DNA from: JAMXLO01 sp963812475
Lineage (GTDB): Bacteria > Pseudomonadota > Alphaproteobacteria > Acetobacterales > Acetobacteraceae
NCBI GenBank assembly: GCA_963812475.1
Contig: CAWEVI010000031.1
Coordinates: 1-64,000 of the forward strand
Direction of reading: 5' to 3'
DNA length: 64,000 nucleotides
Numbering within the stretch: position 1 is the first letter of the stretch; every line of letters starts with the position of its first letter. The position numbers and the translations under genes were made by a program. Positions 36,856 through 45,129 of the stretch are shown here, piece after piece. The notes below the pieces were generated by a model, which saw nothing but the letters and a program-made list of their open reading frames with translations, made no database searches and was not told where the DNA came from.

Positions 36856-39368
36856 ACGCCGTGCTGCGTCACCCCGTGCTGTGGATCGTTGTCGTGCTGG
36901 TCGCGCTCACCGCGCTCTGGCAGGCGATCGGCGCACCGATCAGTCTGATCACCCAGATCGCCATCTACATGTTGTACGGTGCCGGCGTGAACCTGCTGGT
37001 GGGCTACACCGGCCTGGTACCGTTCGGCGCCTCGGTGTTCTTCGGCTGCGCGACCTACGCCGTGGCAATCTCCATGCTACGTTTCATCGGCAACGAGATC
37101 GAGGCACTGGTCTTCGGCGTGACCTTCTCGCTGGCCCTCGCCACAGTGATCGCGCTGATCATTCTGCGCCGACGTGGACTGTATTTCTCGCTGCTGACCC
37201 TTGCCTTCTCGCAGATCGCCTTCGAGGTCGCGTTCAAGTGGACCGACATGACCGGCGGTGAGAACGGGCTGCAGGGCGTGCCGCGCCCGTGGCTCGCCAA
37301 TGACTGGACGTTCCACGCCTTTACCATCGCCACGGTCGCACTCGGTATGGGGTTGCTCTGGCGGATCGCGCACGCTCCGTTCGGCCGCCTGCTGCAGGCG
37401 CTGCGCGATAACGAGCAGCGGGTGCGGAGCCTGGGCTACAATACATTTCGCATCAAATTCGAGGCCTTCGTCATCATGGGCGGCGTGGTCGGCTATGCCG
37501 GCGGGCTGCTCGCGCTCATGCTGCATGGCGCCTACGCCGACAACTTGAGCTGGCAGCACGCCGGCAATTCGCTGCTGATGACTGTCATGGGCGGCGTGCA
37601 CCATTTCCTCGGCCCGCTATGGGGCGCGATCGCATTCATCCTGCTGGAAGACCGGCTGTCGGCCGTCACCGAAAGCTGGTGGCTGATCTTCGCACCGATC
37701 GTCATGGTGTTTGCGCTCGCGTCACCGGAAGGCATGCAGGGCCTTGTGTTCCGGCTGATCGGGCGTGATGATTGGACCCTGACACGACGCGGCGTGCCCC
37801 CACGGCCGGCACGTATCGAACCATATCGCGGCGCCAGGCAGACACATGTGGATGCCGACAGGCCGGTGCTGGAAGTGCGTGGACTGCACAAGAGGTTTGG
37901 CTCGCTTGTGGTCGCGGCGGACGTGCATCTCGACGTGCAGCCGTTCCGTCTGCATAGCCTGATCGGCCCGAACGGCGCGGGCAAGACGACGTTCTTCAAC
38001 ATGCTGACCGGTCTGCTGCGCGCGGACGCTGGGGAGATCCGCTTCGATGGCCACGTCATCACGCATTTGCCGGTGCATCGACGCATCCGCCTCGGCCTGA
38101 GCCGATCGTTCCAGATTCTCAGCGTGTTCCGCAACCTGACGACATTCGAGAATGTGCGCGTCGCGGTGCAGGCACAAAGCCCGCAGCAGAACTCGCTGTG
38201 GCGCGATGCCTACAAGCTTGCCGACATCAATGCGCGAACCTGGTCGCTGCTTGCCGCGGTAGGCCTTCAAGATCGTGCTGGCGAACCCTGCGCCAATCTC
38301 TCGCATGGCGAGCAGCGCCTGCTCGAGATCGCCATCGCGCTCGCCACGGACGCCAAACTGCTGCTGCTGGACGAGCCGCTGGCCGGGCTGGCCGAAGCGG
38401 ATCGTGAGATTGTCGGAACGCTGATCCGGCAGCTCGCCGCGACGCACGCCGTGCTGCTCATTGAGCACGACATCGATCGCGTCCTGGCCCTGTCGGATCG
38501 CATCACCGTGCTGCATCAGGGCCGTGTTATTGCCGATGGTAAACCGGCCGAGGTAGCGAACAACCAGGATGTGGTGACCGCGTACATGGGCACGGCGCGC
38601 GCCGGCGGTCCGCAGCCGACGGTCCGTGCGGAGACGCCTCGTGCCGCCGTGTCGAAGCCGATGCTTCGGCTTGAACATGTGCGCGCCGGATATTCCGGCA
38701 GCCTGGTGCTGACCGATCTCGATCTGGTGGTGCACGAAGGCGAAGCGGTAGCGCTGCTTGGCCGCAACGGCGTCGGCAAGACGACCATGCTGCGTGCGAT
38801 CACCGGCACGGTGCAGAAAAGCGCCGGGCGCATCATCATGGATGGCAAGGATATCACGCACGCACGGCCGTATGAGATCAACCGGCTTGGCATCTCGATC
38901 GTGCCGGAAGGACGACGGCTGTTCCCCAATTTGAATGTAACGGAGAACCTCCAGATCGCCGCGCGTGCGGGCGGCGCGTCGTTCGACGAGATCTTCGAAC
39001 TGTTCCCCAAGCTTGGAATTCTGCAGCGTGCGCGTGCCGAAAGCCTGTCGGGCGGCGAACGTCAGATGCTCGCCATCGCACGGGCGCTGACGGTGCCGAG
39101 CCGGCTCATTCTGCTGGACGAACCGTTCGAGGGTCTCGCACCGGCCGTCGTGCAGGAGGTGATGGACGCACTGGTGCGGCTGCGTGGCCGCGCCGCCATG
39201 ATCATCGTCGAGCACCACGCGGAGACAGTGCTGCCGATCGCGGATCGCGCCTATGTGCTGGTGAACGGCCAGGTCGCCTACGAGGGCAGCGCCAAGACAT
39301 TGGAGGCCGACGCCGCACTGCAGGCGCGCCTGCTCGGCCTGGTGCACCAGGAACTGACGGCGGCATAG
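36852..39368 (+). CDS. Fused LIV-type permease and two ATPases (LivM-LivG-LivF)
   Basis: 838 residues in one uninterrupted frame. Residues 1-310 are LivM (ITQIAIYMLYGAGVNLLVGY, then LGYNTFRIKFEAFV coupling loop). About 335-585 is LivG with Walker A GPNGAGKTT, signature LSHGEQR and Walker B LLLLDEPLAGL. About 605-838 is LivF with GRNGVGKTT, LSGGERQ and LILLDEPFEGL. With livH upstream it forms a full importer for branched-chain amino acids or amides and similar solutes. No periplasmic binding protein is in the window. LivM-LivG fusions are known, but adding LivF in the same chain is uncommon in my knowledge. Confidence 0.93.
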   Translation: MNAVLRHPVLWIVVVLVALTALWQAIGAPISLITQIAIYMLYGAGVNLLVGYTGLVPFGASVFFGCATYAVAISMLRFIGNEIEALVFGVTFSLALATVIALIILRRRGLYFSLLTLAFSQIAFEVAFKWTDMTGGENGLQGVPRPWLANDWTFHAFTIATVALGMGLLWRIAHAPFGRLLQALRDNEQRVRSLGYNTFRIKFEAFVIMGGVVGYAGGLLALMLHGAYADNLSWQHAGNSLLMTVMGGVHHFLGPLWGAIAFILLEDRLSAVTESWWLIFAPIVMVFALASPEGMQGLVFRLIGRDDWTLTRRGVPPRPARIEPYRGARQTHVDADRPVLEVRGLHKRFGSLVVAADVHLDVQPFRLHSLIGPNGAGKTTFFNMLTGLLRADAGEIRFDGHVITHLPVHRRIRLGLSRSFQILSVFRNLTTFENVRVAVQAQSPQQNSLWRDAYKLADINARTWSLLAAVGLQDRAGEPCANLSHGEQRLLEIAIALATDAKLLLLDEPLAGLAEADREIVGTLIRQLAATHAVLLIEHDIDRVLALSDRITVLHQGRVIADGKPAEVANNQDVVTAYMGTARAGGPQPTVRAETPRAAVSKPMLRLEHVRAGYSGSLVLTDLDLVVHEGEAVALLGRNGVGKTTMLRAITGTVQKSAGRIIMDGKDITHARPYEINRLGISIVPEGRRLFPNLNVTENLQIAARAGGASFDEIFELFPKLGILQRARAESLSGGERQMLAIARALTVPSRLILLDEPFEGLAPAVVQEVMDALVRLRGRAAMIIVEHHAETVLPIADRAYVLVNGQVAYEGSAKTLEADAALQARLLGLVHQELTAA

Positions 39369-39391
39369 CGTCGCCGCCGTCGTCATCGTAG

Positions 39392-39505
39392 TTACTGGAA
39401 CAGCTTCAGCGCGTTCAAGACGGTCTGCATCACACCCCAGGCAAGCGGGATGCCGACAAAGCCCCAAGCCAGGGCGAGCTGCAGCGATGTGGTGGGTTTG
39501 GACAT
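39392..39505 (-). CDS. Small membrane protein, MFS transporter small subunit type
   Basis: 37 residues starting MSKPTTSLQLALAWGFVGI and ending in ALKLFQ: a single hydrophobic helix with Trp residues. It lies 12 bases downstream of the OFA-family MFS gene on the same strand. Short single-helix proteins of this kind are annotated as small subunits next to oxalate/formate-antiporter-family carriers, so it probably binds that carrier in the membrane. Too short for usual gene finders. The family link is from memory of such neighbours. Confidence 0.75.
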   Translation of the reverse strand: MSKPTTSLQLALAWGFVGIPLAWGVMQTVLNALKLFQ

Positions 39506-39517
39506 TGTCTGTCTCCG

Positions 39518-40930
39518 TCAGTCCGCCATACCCATGGCGTCAGCTTCGTCGTGTTTCATGTGATGCCGTTCATGCACCTCCCGGATAAAAAGGTTGCAGA
39601 AGAATCCGACCATCAGCAGAGCGGCCATGACATACATGGTGACGTTGTAGGCCGCAGCCTTCGCGACGCCGTGCTCGACGTTGTATTGGCGAATGTAGTT
39701 GACCAGCACCGGTCCGAAGATTCCCGCCATCGACCAGGCGGTGAGCAACATGCCGTGAATTGCGCCAACGTAGCGTGTGCCGAACATGTCGCGCAGATAG
39801 GCGGGCACGGTGGCGAAGCCGCCGCCATACATGCTCATGATGACGCAGAAACACAGCACGAACAGTGCGACGCTGCCCAGTTCGCCGGTCTGCGGCACCG
39901 CGGAGTACAGCAACACGCCGAGGAAGAAGAACACGAAGTAGGTATTCTTGCGTCCGATATAGTCCGACACCGAGGCCCAGAAGAAACGGCCGCCCATATT
40001 GAACAGGCTCATGAGTCCGACGAAACCGGCCGCGGCGGTGACCGTGACCTTGCCCGGGAACATTTCCTGGCTCATCGCCGATGCCTGGCCGAGCACACCG
40101 ATCCCGGCCGTCACGTTGAGGCAGAGCACCCACCAGATCAACCAGAATTGCGGCGTCTTCAGCGCCTGATAGACAAACACGTTCTTTGTGGTGATCAGCT
40201 TCTTCGGCTGATCGGGCACGACGTAGCCCGCGGGCGCCCAGCCCGGCGGCGGCAGGCGCACAAGCGCCGCGCCGACCATCATGAAGAAGAAATAGATCAC
40301 ACCCAGCACGACAAAGGTTTCGGCAACGCCGACATGGGTGGGCGTGGAAAACTGCTGTATCAACCACACTGACAATGGCGAGGCGATGAAGGCGGCGCCC
40401 CCGAACCCCATGATCGCCATGCCGGTCGCCATCCCCGGTCGGTCCGGGAACCATTTGATGAGCGTCGAGACCGGTGAGATGTAGCCGATGCCCAATCCGC
40501 ACCCGCCAAGCACGCCGTAGCCGAGATACACCAGCCAGATGTTATGGACGTAGATCCCGAATGCAGAGACCATGAAGCCGCCGGACCAGCACAGAGCGGC
40601 GGCGAACATCGCACGGCGCGGCCCACCTTCCTCGACCCACCGGCCTAGCAGAGCAGCGGAGAGACCGAGGAAGAAAATGGCGATGCTGAAGATCCAGCCT
40701 AGATCGGTCAGCTTCCAGTCGTCCGGCGCGGACTGCGTAATGCCGATCAGCCTGGACATCGGCAGGTTGAACACACTGAAGGCGTAAGCCTGCCCGATGC
40801 ACAGGTGCACGCAGAGTGCCGCCGGCGGCACCATCCATCGGCTGTAGCCAACGGCCGCGATTGACCGGTCACGGTGCAGGAGACCGGAGAGACCGGCAGC
40901 GCTCCGCCCCGGAAAGGCTGTGGTGCTCAT
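39518..40930 (-). CDS. OFA-family MFS transporter (oxalate/formate antiporter-like)
   Basis: 470 residues, about 12 helices. GQAYAFSVFNLPMSRLIG, GYGVLGGCGLGIGYISPVSTL and FPDRPGMATGMAIMGFG are characteristic of the OxlT/OFA family. Members exchange oxalate for formate or carry other carboxylates. It is 69 bases downstream of fdsD, on the same strand as the formate dehydrogenase genes, so formate or oxalate is a sensible guess for its cargo. The 37-residue helix protein follows. Confidence 0.88.
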   Translation of the reverse strand: MSTTAFPGRSAAGLSGLLHRDRSIAAVGYSRWMVPPAALCVHLCIGQAYAFSVFNLPMSRLIGITQSAPDDWKLTDLGWIFSIAIFFLGLSAALLGRWVEEGGPRRAMFAAALCWSGGFMVSAFGIYVHNIWLVYLGYGVLGGCGLGIGYISPVSTLIKWFPDRPGMATGMAIMGFGGAAFIASPLSVWLIQQFSTPTHVGVAETFVVLGVIYFFFMMVGAALVRLPPPGWAPAGYVVPDQPKKLITTKNVFVYQALKTPQFWLIWWVLCLNVTAGIGVLGQASAMSQEMFPGKVTVTAAAGFVGLMSLFNMGGRFFWASVSDYIGRKNTYFVFFFLGVLLYSAVPQTGELGSVALFVLCFCVIMSMYGGGFATVPAYLRDMFGTRYVGAIHGMLLTAWSMAGIFGPVLVNYIRQYNVEHGVAKAAAYNVTMYVMAALLMVGFFCNLFIREVHERHHMKHDEADAMGMAD

Positions 40931-40999
40931 GGACCGCTCCCAGAATGATTATTGCTTTTGTTCTACCAGAACCTCATCACCTTGCCTAGATTGATTCAA

Positions 41000-41209
41000 C
41001 TACGGCTTGACCCGCAGTTGCTCGATTGCTTGGCGTGCAGCGGGATCCAGTTGCACAGCCTGAAGATGTGCAAGTATCTCGCTACGCATCCTGGGGTCCC
41101 AGAACTTCTCAATGTGATCAGCAATGGCTGCAACCGCCTTGTCGTGTGGCTGGTGTGCGAAGAACCTGCCGATCTGATTGGCCATGTAGGCGAGCTTATC
41201 AGGCGACAT
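41000..41209 (-). CDS. fdsD: NAD-dependent formate dehydrogenase delta subunit
   Basis: 69 residues from ATG at 41209, starting MSPDKLAYMANQIGRFF and with FWDPRMRSEILAHL, which is the conserved FdsD core. FdsD is a small accessory subunit of the soluble NAD-linked formate dehydrogenase and helps assembly or activity. Its start overlaps the end of fdhD by 11 bases, so it is read as the last gene of the fds operon. Confidence 0.9.
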   Translation of the reverse strand: MSPDKLAYMANQIGRFFAHQPHDKAVAAIADHIEKFWDPRMRSEILAHLQAVQLDPAARQAIEQLRVKP

Positions 41210-42029
41210 GTTGCACCTTTGGCTCCTGTTGCGCGGCGATGCGCTCCGGATGGGTGAAAACCTCGAAGCCGTCGGCGCGCGCGACGCCGACCAGCGTGAT
41301 GCCGGCAGCATCCGCCAAGCGTACCGCAAGCGCCGTCGGTGCGGACACCGCGACGACCACTGGCGTGCCGAGCATCGCCGCTTTTTGCACCATCTCCACC
41401 GAGATGCGGCTCGATAGCAGCAGAAGTCCTTCAACGACGGCCACGCCGTCCCGCGCGAGTGCACCGGTTAGTTTGTCAAGCGCGTTGTGTCGCCCGACAT
41501 CCTCACGCACTGCGACCAGACCGCGTCCGGGATGCCAGAACGCTGCGGCATGGATAGCGCGCGTCTGCTGGTTGAGCCTCTGCGCGGCGGGAAGTGCGGC
41601 CATTGCGGTGTAGATGGCCGCGGTGTCAAAGGCCACCGCAGAGGTGATGCGCGGCGGTGTGCGCACCGCATCGGCAAGGCTCTCCAGCCCGCACAGGCCA
41701 CAGCCGCTGGGTCCCGCAAGACGACGCTGACGGATGGCAATCCTGTCGGCGCGCCAGGACGCGAGCCACATGCGCAGTTCGATGCCCTGCTCGGCCGCAA
41801 CAACGTCGAGTTCTTCAATTTCGTTAGCCGTTTGCACGATGCCTTCGGTCAGGCTGAAGCCGGTGGCGAAGTCTTCCAGATCGGCCGGCGTTGCGAGCAT
41901 GACGGCATAGGCGGTGCGGTTATAGCTGAATGCTACCGGCATCTCTTCGGGGATCGTGCGTGTGCCGTACGTCACCGCATCGCCATGGAACGTGGTGCGC
42001 GCAACGCTACGGACAGAAGGCGGCATCAT
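41199..42029 (-). CDS. fdhD: FdhD, sulfur carrier for formate dehydrogenase maturation
   Basis: 276 residues from ATG at 42029 (42026 equally possible). The conserved cysteine motif is GCGLCG, the site that takes sulfur from IscS and hands it to the molybdenum cofactor; VREDVGRHNALDKL is the other family signature. Without FdhD the FDH is inactive. It lies between fdsA and fdsD, so it is expressed with its client enzyme. Confidence 0.94.
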   Translation of the reverse strand: MMPPSVRSVARTTFHGDAVTYGTRTIPEEMPVAFSYNRTAYAVMLATPADLEDFATGFSLTEGIVQTANEIEELDVVAAEQGIELRMWLASWRADRIAIRQRRLAGPSGCGLCGLESLADAVRTPPRITSAVAFDTAAIYTAMAALPAAQRLNQQTRAIHAAAFWHPGRGLVAVREDVGRHNALDKLTGALARDGVAVVEGLLLLSSRISVEMVQKAAMLGTPVVVAVSAPTALAVRLADAAGITLVGVARADGFEVFTHPERIAAQQEPKVQHVA

Positions 42030-42055
42030 CGGGGGTAGGCCCCGGCCCACCTATT

Positions 42056-42096
42056 CTCCCCCTCCCCTTGCGGGAGGGGGATGGGGGGAGGGGTTG
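42056..42096. repeat. GC-rich palindromic repeat (family A), first of two in front of fdhD
   Basis: CTCCCCCTCCCCTTGCGGGA then GGGGGATGGGGGGAGGGG, an inverted repeat between fdsA and fdhD, inside the operon. Confidence 0.65.
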
Positions 42097-42161
42097 CACC
42101 CGCACAACGCCAAGCGGTCGCATAAATACCGAGTTTGAATTGGTGCCGCCTCGCCCCGCTT

Positions 42162-42192
42162 CCCAACCCCCTCCCGACAGGGGAGGGGGAGG
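42162..42192. repeat. GC-rich palindromic repeat (family A), second copy, opposite orientation
   Basis: CCCAACCCCCTCCCGACAGG followed by GGAGGGGGAGG. With the copy at 42056 it forms a pair of inverted elements about 65 bases apart. Confidence 0.65.
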
Positions 42193-42231
42193 ATTTTTCT
42201 ATCGCTCGCCATGACAGAATAGAAAGCGGCA

Positions 42232-45069
42232 TCACTTTGCCGGCACGGCCTCAACCCGACGACTACGCTGCGTCAGTTCGCGATACTCTTCCTGCCATTC
42301 GCTCGGGCCATTCGATGGCGTCACCTGCACAGCGGTCACCTTGTACTCGGGACAGTTCGTCGCCCAGTCCGAATAGTCGCTGGTGACGACGTTCGCCTGC
42401 GTCGCCGGATGATGAAACGTCGTGTACACCACGCCCGGCGCGACACGGTCGGTGATCTTGGCGCGCAATGTCGTCTCGCCCGAGCGTGACGCCAGCCGTG
42501 TCAGGTCGCCGTCGCGGATGCCGCGCTGTTCCGCATCGTGCGGGTGGATCTCCAGCACGTCCTCGTGGTGCCACACGACGTTCTCGGTGCGACGGGTCTG
42601 CGCGCCGACGTTGTACTGGCTCAGGATGCGTCCCGTCGTCAGCAGCAGCGGGAAGCGCGGGCCGACCTTCTCGTCGGTCGGGACATATTCGGTCACGACG
42701 AAGTTGCCCATGCCGCGCACGAAGGCACCGATGTGCATCGTCGGCGTGCCATCCGGCGCGTTCTCGTTGCATGGCCATTGGATCGAACCCTTGGCCAGCT
42801 TCTCGAACGATACGCCGGCGAAGGTCGGCGTGGTGCGCGCGATCTCGTCCATGATCTGCGACGGATGGGTGTAGTTCCAGTCCGCACCCATTGCGCGCGC
42901 GATCGCCTGCGTCGCCTCCCAGTCCGCCAGGCCGGCACGCGGCGCCATCACCTTGCGCACCAGATTGATGCGGCGCTCGGCGTTGATGAACGTCCCGTCC
43001 TTCTCGAGGAACGTGGAACCCGGCAGGAACACGTGCGCGTAGTTCGCCGTCTCGTTCAGGAACAGGTCGTGCACCACCACGAACTGCATGGCCGCCAGAC
43101 CGGCGGTGATGTGCTGCGTGTCCGGGTCGGACTGCACGATGTCCTCGCCCTGGATGTAGATGCCACGGAACGAGCCATCGACCGCGGCGTCGATCATGTT
43201 CGGGATGCGCAACCCAGGCTCCGGATCCAGCGTCATGCCCCATTCGCGCTCATAGATCGCGCGAACGGCAGGGTTGGAGATGTGGCGGTAGCCAGGCAAC
43301 TCATGCGGGAAGGAGCCCATGTCGCAGCTCCCCTGCACGTTGTTCTGCCCGCGCAAGGGATTCACGCCGACACCCAGCCGGCCGATATTGCCGGTCGCCA
43401 TCGCGAGATTCGCCAGCGCCATCACCGCGGTGGTGCCCTGGCTGTGCTCTGTCACGCCCAGCCCGTAGTAGATCGCGCCGTTCCGCGCTGTCGCGTAAAG
43501 CCGCGCCGCCGCACGGATCGTCGCAGCCGGTACGCCGCTGACCCTCTCCATCGCCTCCGGGCTGTTGCGTTCCTCGGCGACGAAATGCGCCCAGTCCTGG
43601 AACGCCTCCCAGTCGCACCGTTCCCGCACAAAATCCTCGTCCACCAGCGCCTCGGTGACGATCACGTGCGCCAGCGCCGTTAGCACCGCCACATTGGTGC
43701 CGGGCCGCAATGCGAGGTGATGTTTCGCCTCGACATGCGGCATGCGCACGAGGTCGATGCGGCGCGGATCGACAACGATCAGCTTGGCGCCCTGGCGCAG
43801 ACGCTTCTTCATGCGCGAGGCGAATACCGGATGGCCGTCGGTCGGATTGGCACCGACCAGCAGCATGACATCGGCTTGCTCGACCGAGTCAAAATTCTGC
43901 GTGCCGGCGGACGTGCCGAAAGTGGTGCTCAGGCCGTAGCCGGTCGGCGAGTGGCAGACGCGCGCGCAGGTATCGGTGTTGTTGTTGACAAAAACCTGGC
44001 GCGCGAGCTTCTGCACCAGATAGGTCTCCTCATCGGTGCAGCGCGACGACGTGATGACGCCGATGGAATTTTTGCCGGCTTCCGCCTGGATGCGCCTGAA
44101 CTCTGATGCGACGCGGCCGATCGCATCCTCCCAACTCACCTCCTGCCATGGATCGGTGATCTTCTCGCGCATCATCGGCTTCAGGATGCGGTCGGGATGC
44201 GAGGCGTAGCCCCAGGCGAAGCGGCCCTTAACGCAGGAATGGCCGTGGTTCGCCTTGCCGTCCTTCCAGGGCACCATGCGGATCACTGTGTCGCCCTGCA
44301 TCTCGGCCTTGAAGTTGCAGCCGACGCCGCAATAGGCGCAGGTGGTGATGACGGAATGCTCCGGCTGGCCCAATTCGATCACCGACTTCTCGAGCAGTGA
44401 GCCGGTCGGGCAGGCCTGCACGCAGGCGCCGCAGGAGACGCATTCGGAGGTCAGGAAGTTCTCGCCCGCACCCGCTGCAACCTTTGACTCGAAGCCGCGC
44501 CCCTCAATGGTGAGGGCGAACGTGTTCTGCACTTCCTCGCACGCGCGCACGCAGCGCGAGCAGACGATGCAGCGCGCCGGATCAAACTGAAAATACGGAT
44601 TGGACGCGTCGATCTCCGAGTGCAGATGGTTTATGCCGTTCTGACCGTAGCGGATCTGGCGCACGCCGATCAGCCCGGCCATTTCCTGGAATTCGCTGTT
44701 GCCTGCTACTGGCGAAGTCATGCCGTCCAGTGGATGATCGGTGAGATACAATTCCATCACGCCGCGGCGCACGCGGCGCACGCGCTCGCCCGTGGTGGAC
44801 ACCTTCATGCCGGACGCGACCGGCGTGGTGCAGGACGCGGGTGTGCCAGCGCGGCCCTCGATCTCGCACAGGCAGACGCGGCACGAGCCGAATGCATCCA
44901 GCGTGTCGGTGGCGCAGAGTTTTGGAATGCGGATTCCAGCCTCCATCGCCGCACGCATGATCGACGTGCCGGCGGGCACTGTGACGTCCTGCCCGTCGAT
45001 GGTCAGTGTGACTTGTTCGGTCGCTGTGCTTTCCGGCGTGCCGTAGTCGATTTCGTGGATCAAGGGCAT
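42232..45069 (-). CDS. fdsA: NAD-dependent formate dehydrogenase alpha (catalytic Mo/W) subunit
   Basis: 945 residues. N-terminal 2Fe-2S domain (FGSCRVCLCEIEG), His/Cys 4Fe-4S site, two 4Fe-4S motifs (CIVCSRCVRACEE and CVSCGACVQACP), then the bis-MGD domain with CAYCGVGC and the metal-ligand Cys in CARVCHSPTGYG. A Cys, not selenocysteine, binds the metal. It oxidises formate to CO2 and passes electrons along the clusters to FdsB and NAD+. GGAGAAC precedes the ATG. Operon order fdsG-fdsB-fdsA-fdhD-fdsD is standard. Confidence 0.96.
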   Translation of the reverse strand: MPLIHEIDYGTPESTATEQVTLTIDGQDVTVPAGTSIMRAAMEAGIRIPKLCATDTLDAFGSCRVCLCEIEGRAGTPASCTTPVASGMKVSTTGERVRRVRRGVMELYLTDHPLDGMTSPVAGNSEFQEMAGLIGVRQIRYGQNGINHLHSEIDASNPYFQFDPARCIVCSRCVRACEEVQNTFALTIEGRGFESKVAAGAGENFLTSECVSCGACVQACPTGSLLEKSVIELGQPEHSVITTCAYCGVGCNFKAEMQGDTVIRMVPWKDGKANHGHSCVKGRFAWGYASHPDRILKPMMREKITDPWQEVSWEDAIGRVASEFRRIQAEAGKNSIGVITSSRCTDEETYLVQKLARQVFVNNNTDTCARVCHSPTGYGLSTTFGTSAGTQNFDSVEQADVMLLVGANPTDGHPVFASRMKKRLRQGAKLIVVDPRRIDLVRMPHVEAKHHLALRPGTNVAVLTALAHVIVTEALVDEDFVRERCDWEAFQDWAHFVAEERNSPEAMERVSGVPAATIRAAARLYATARNGAIYYGLGVTEHSQGTTAVMALANLAMATGNIGRLGVGVNPLRGQNNVQGSCDMGSFPHELPGYRHISNPAVRAIYEREWGMTLDPEPGLRIPNMIDAAVDGSFRGIYIQGEDIVQSDPDTQHITAGLAAMQFVVVHDLFLNETANYAHVFLPGSTFLEKDGTFINAERRINLVRKVMAPRAGLADWEATQAIARAMGADWNYTHPSQIMDEIARTTPTFAGVSFEKLAKGSIQWPCNENAPDGTPTMHIGAFVRGMGNFVVTEYVPTDEKVGPRFPLLLTTGRILSQYNVGAQTRRTENVVWHHEDVLEIHPHDAEQRGIRDGDLTRLASRSGETTLRAKITDRVAPGVVYTTFHHPATQANVVTSDYSDWATNCPEYKVTAVQVTPSNGPSEWQEEYRELTQRSRRVEAVPAK

Positions 45070-45087
45070 ACGTGTTCTCCAAACCCC

Positions 45088-45115
45088 GTCATCCCCGCGA
45101 AAGCGGGGACCCAGG
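45088..45115. repeat. Dispersed palindrome GTCATCCCCGCGAAAGCGGGGACCC
   Basis: ATCCCCGC/GCGGGGAC stem with a GAAA loop in the gap between fdsB and fdsA, a repeat type widespread in many proteobacterial genomes. Confidence 0.65.
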
Positions 45116-45129
45116 GACGATGGGGGTGT

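Noticed and set aside
37722..39467. Long minus-strand open frame of 581 codons
   Set aside because: Antisense to the ABC fusion gene; composition is typical of a shadow frame in GC-rich DNA.
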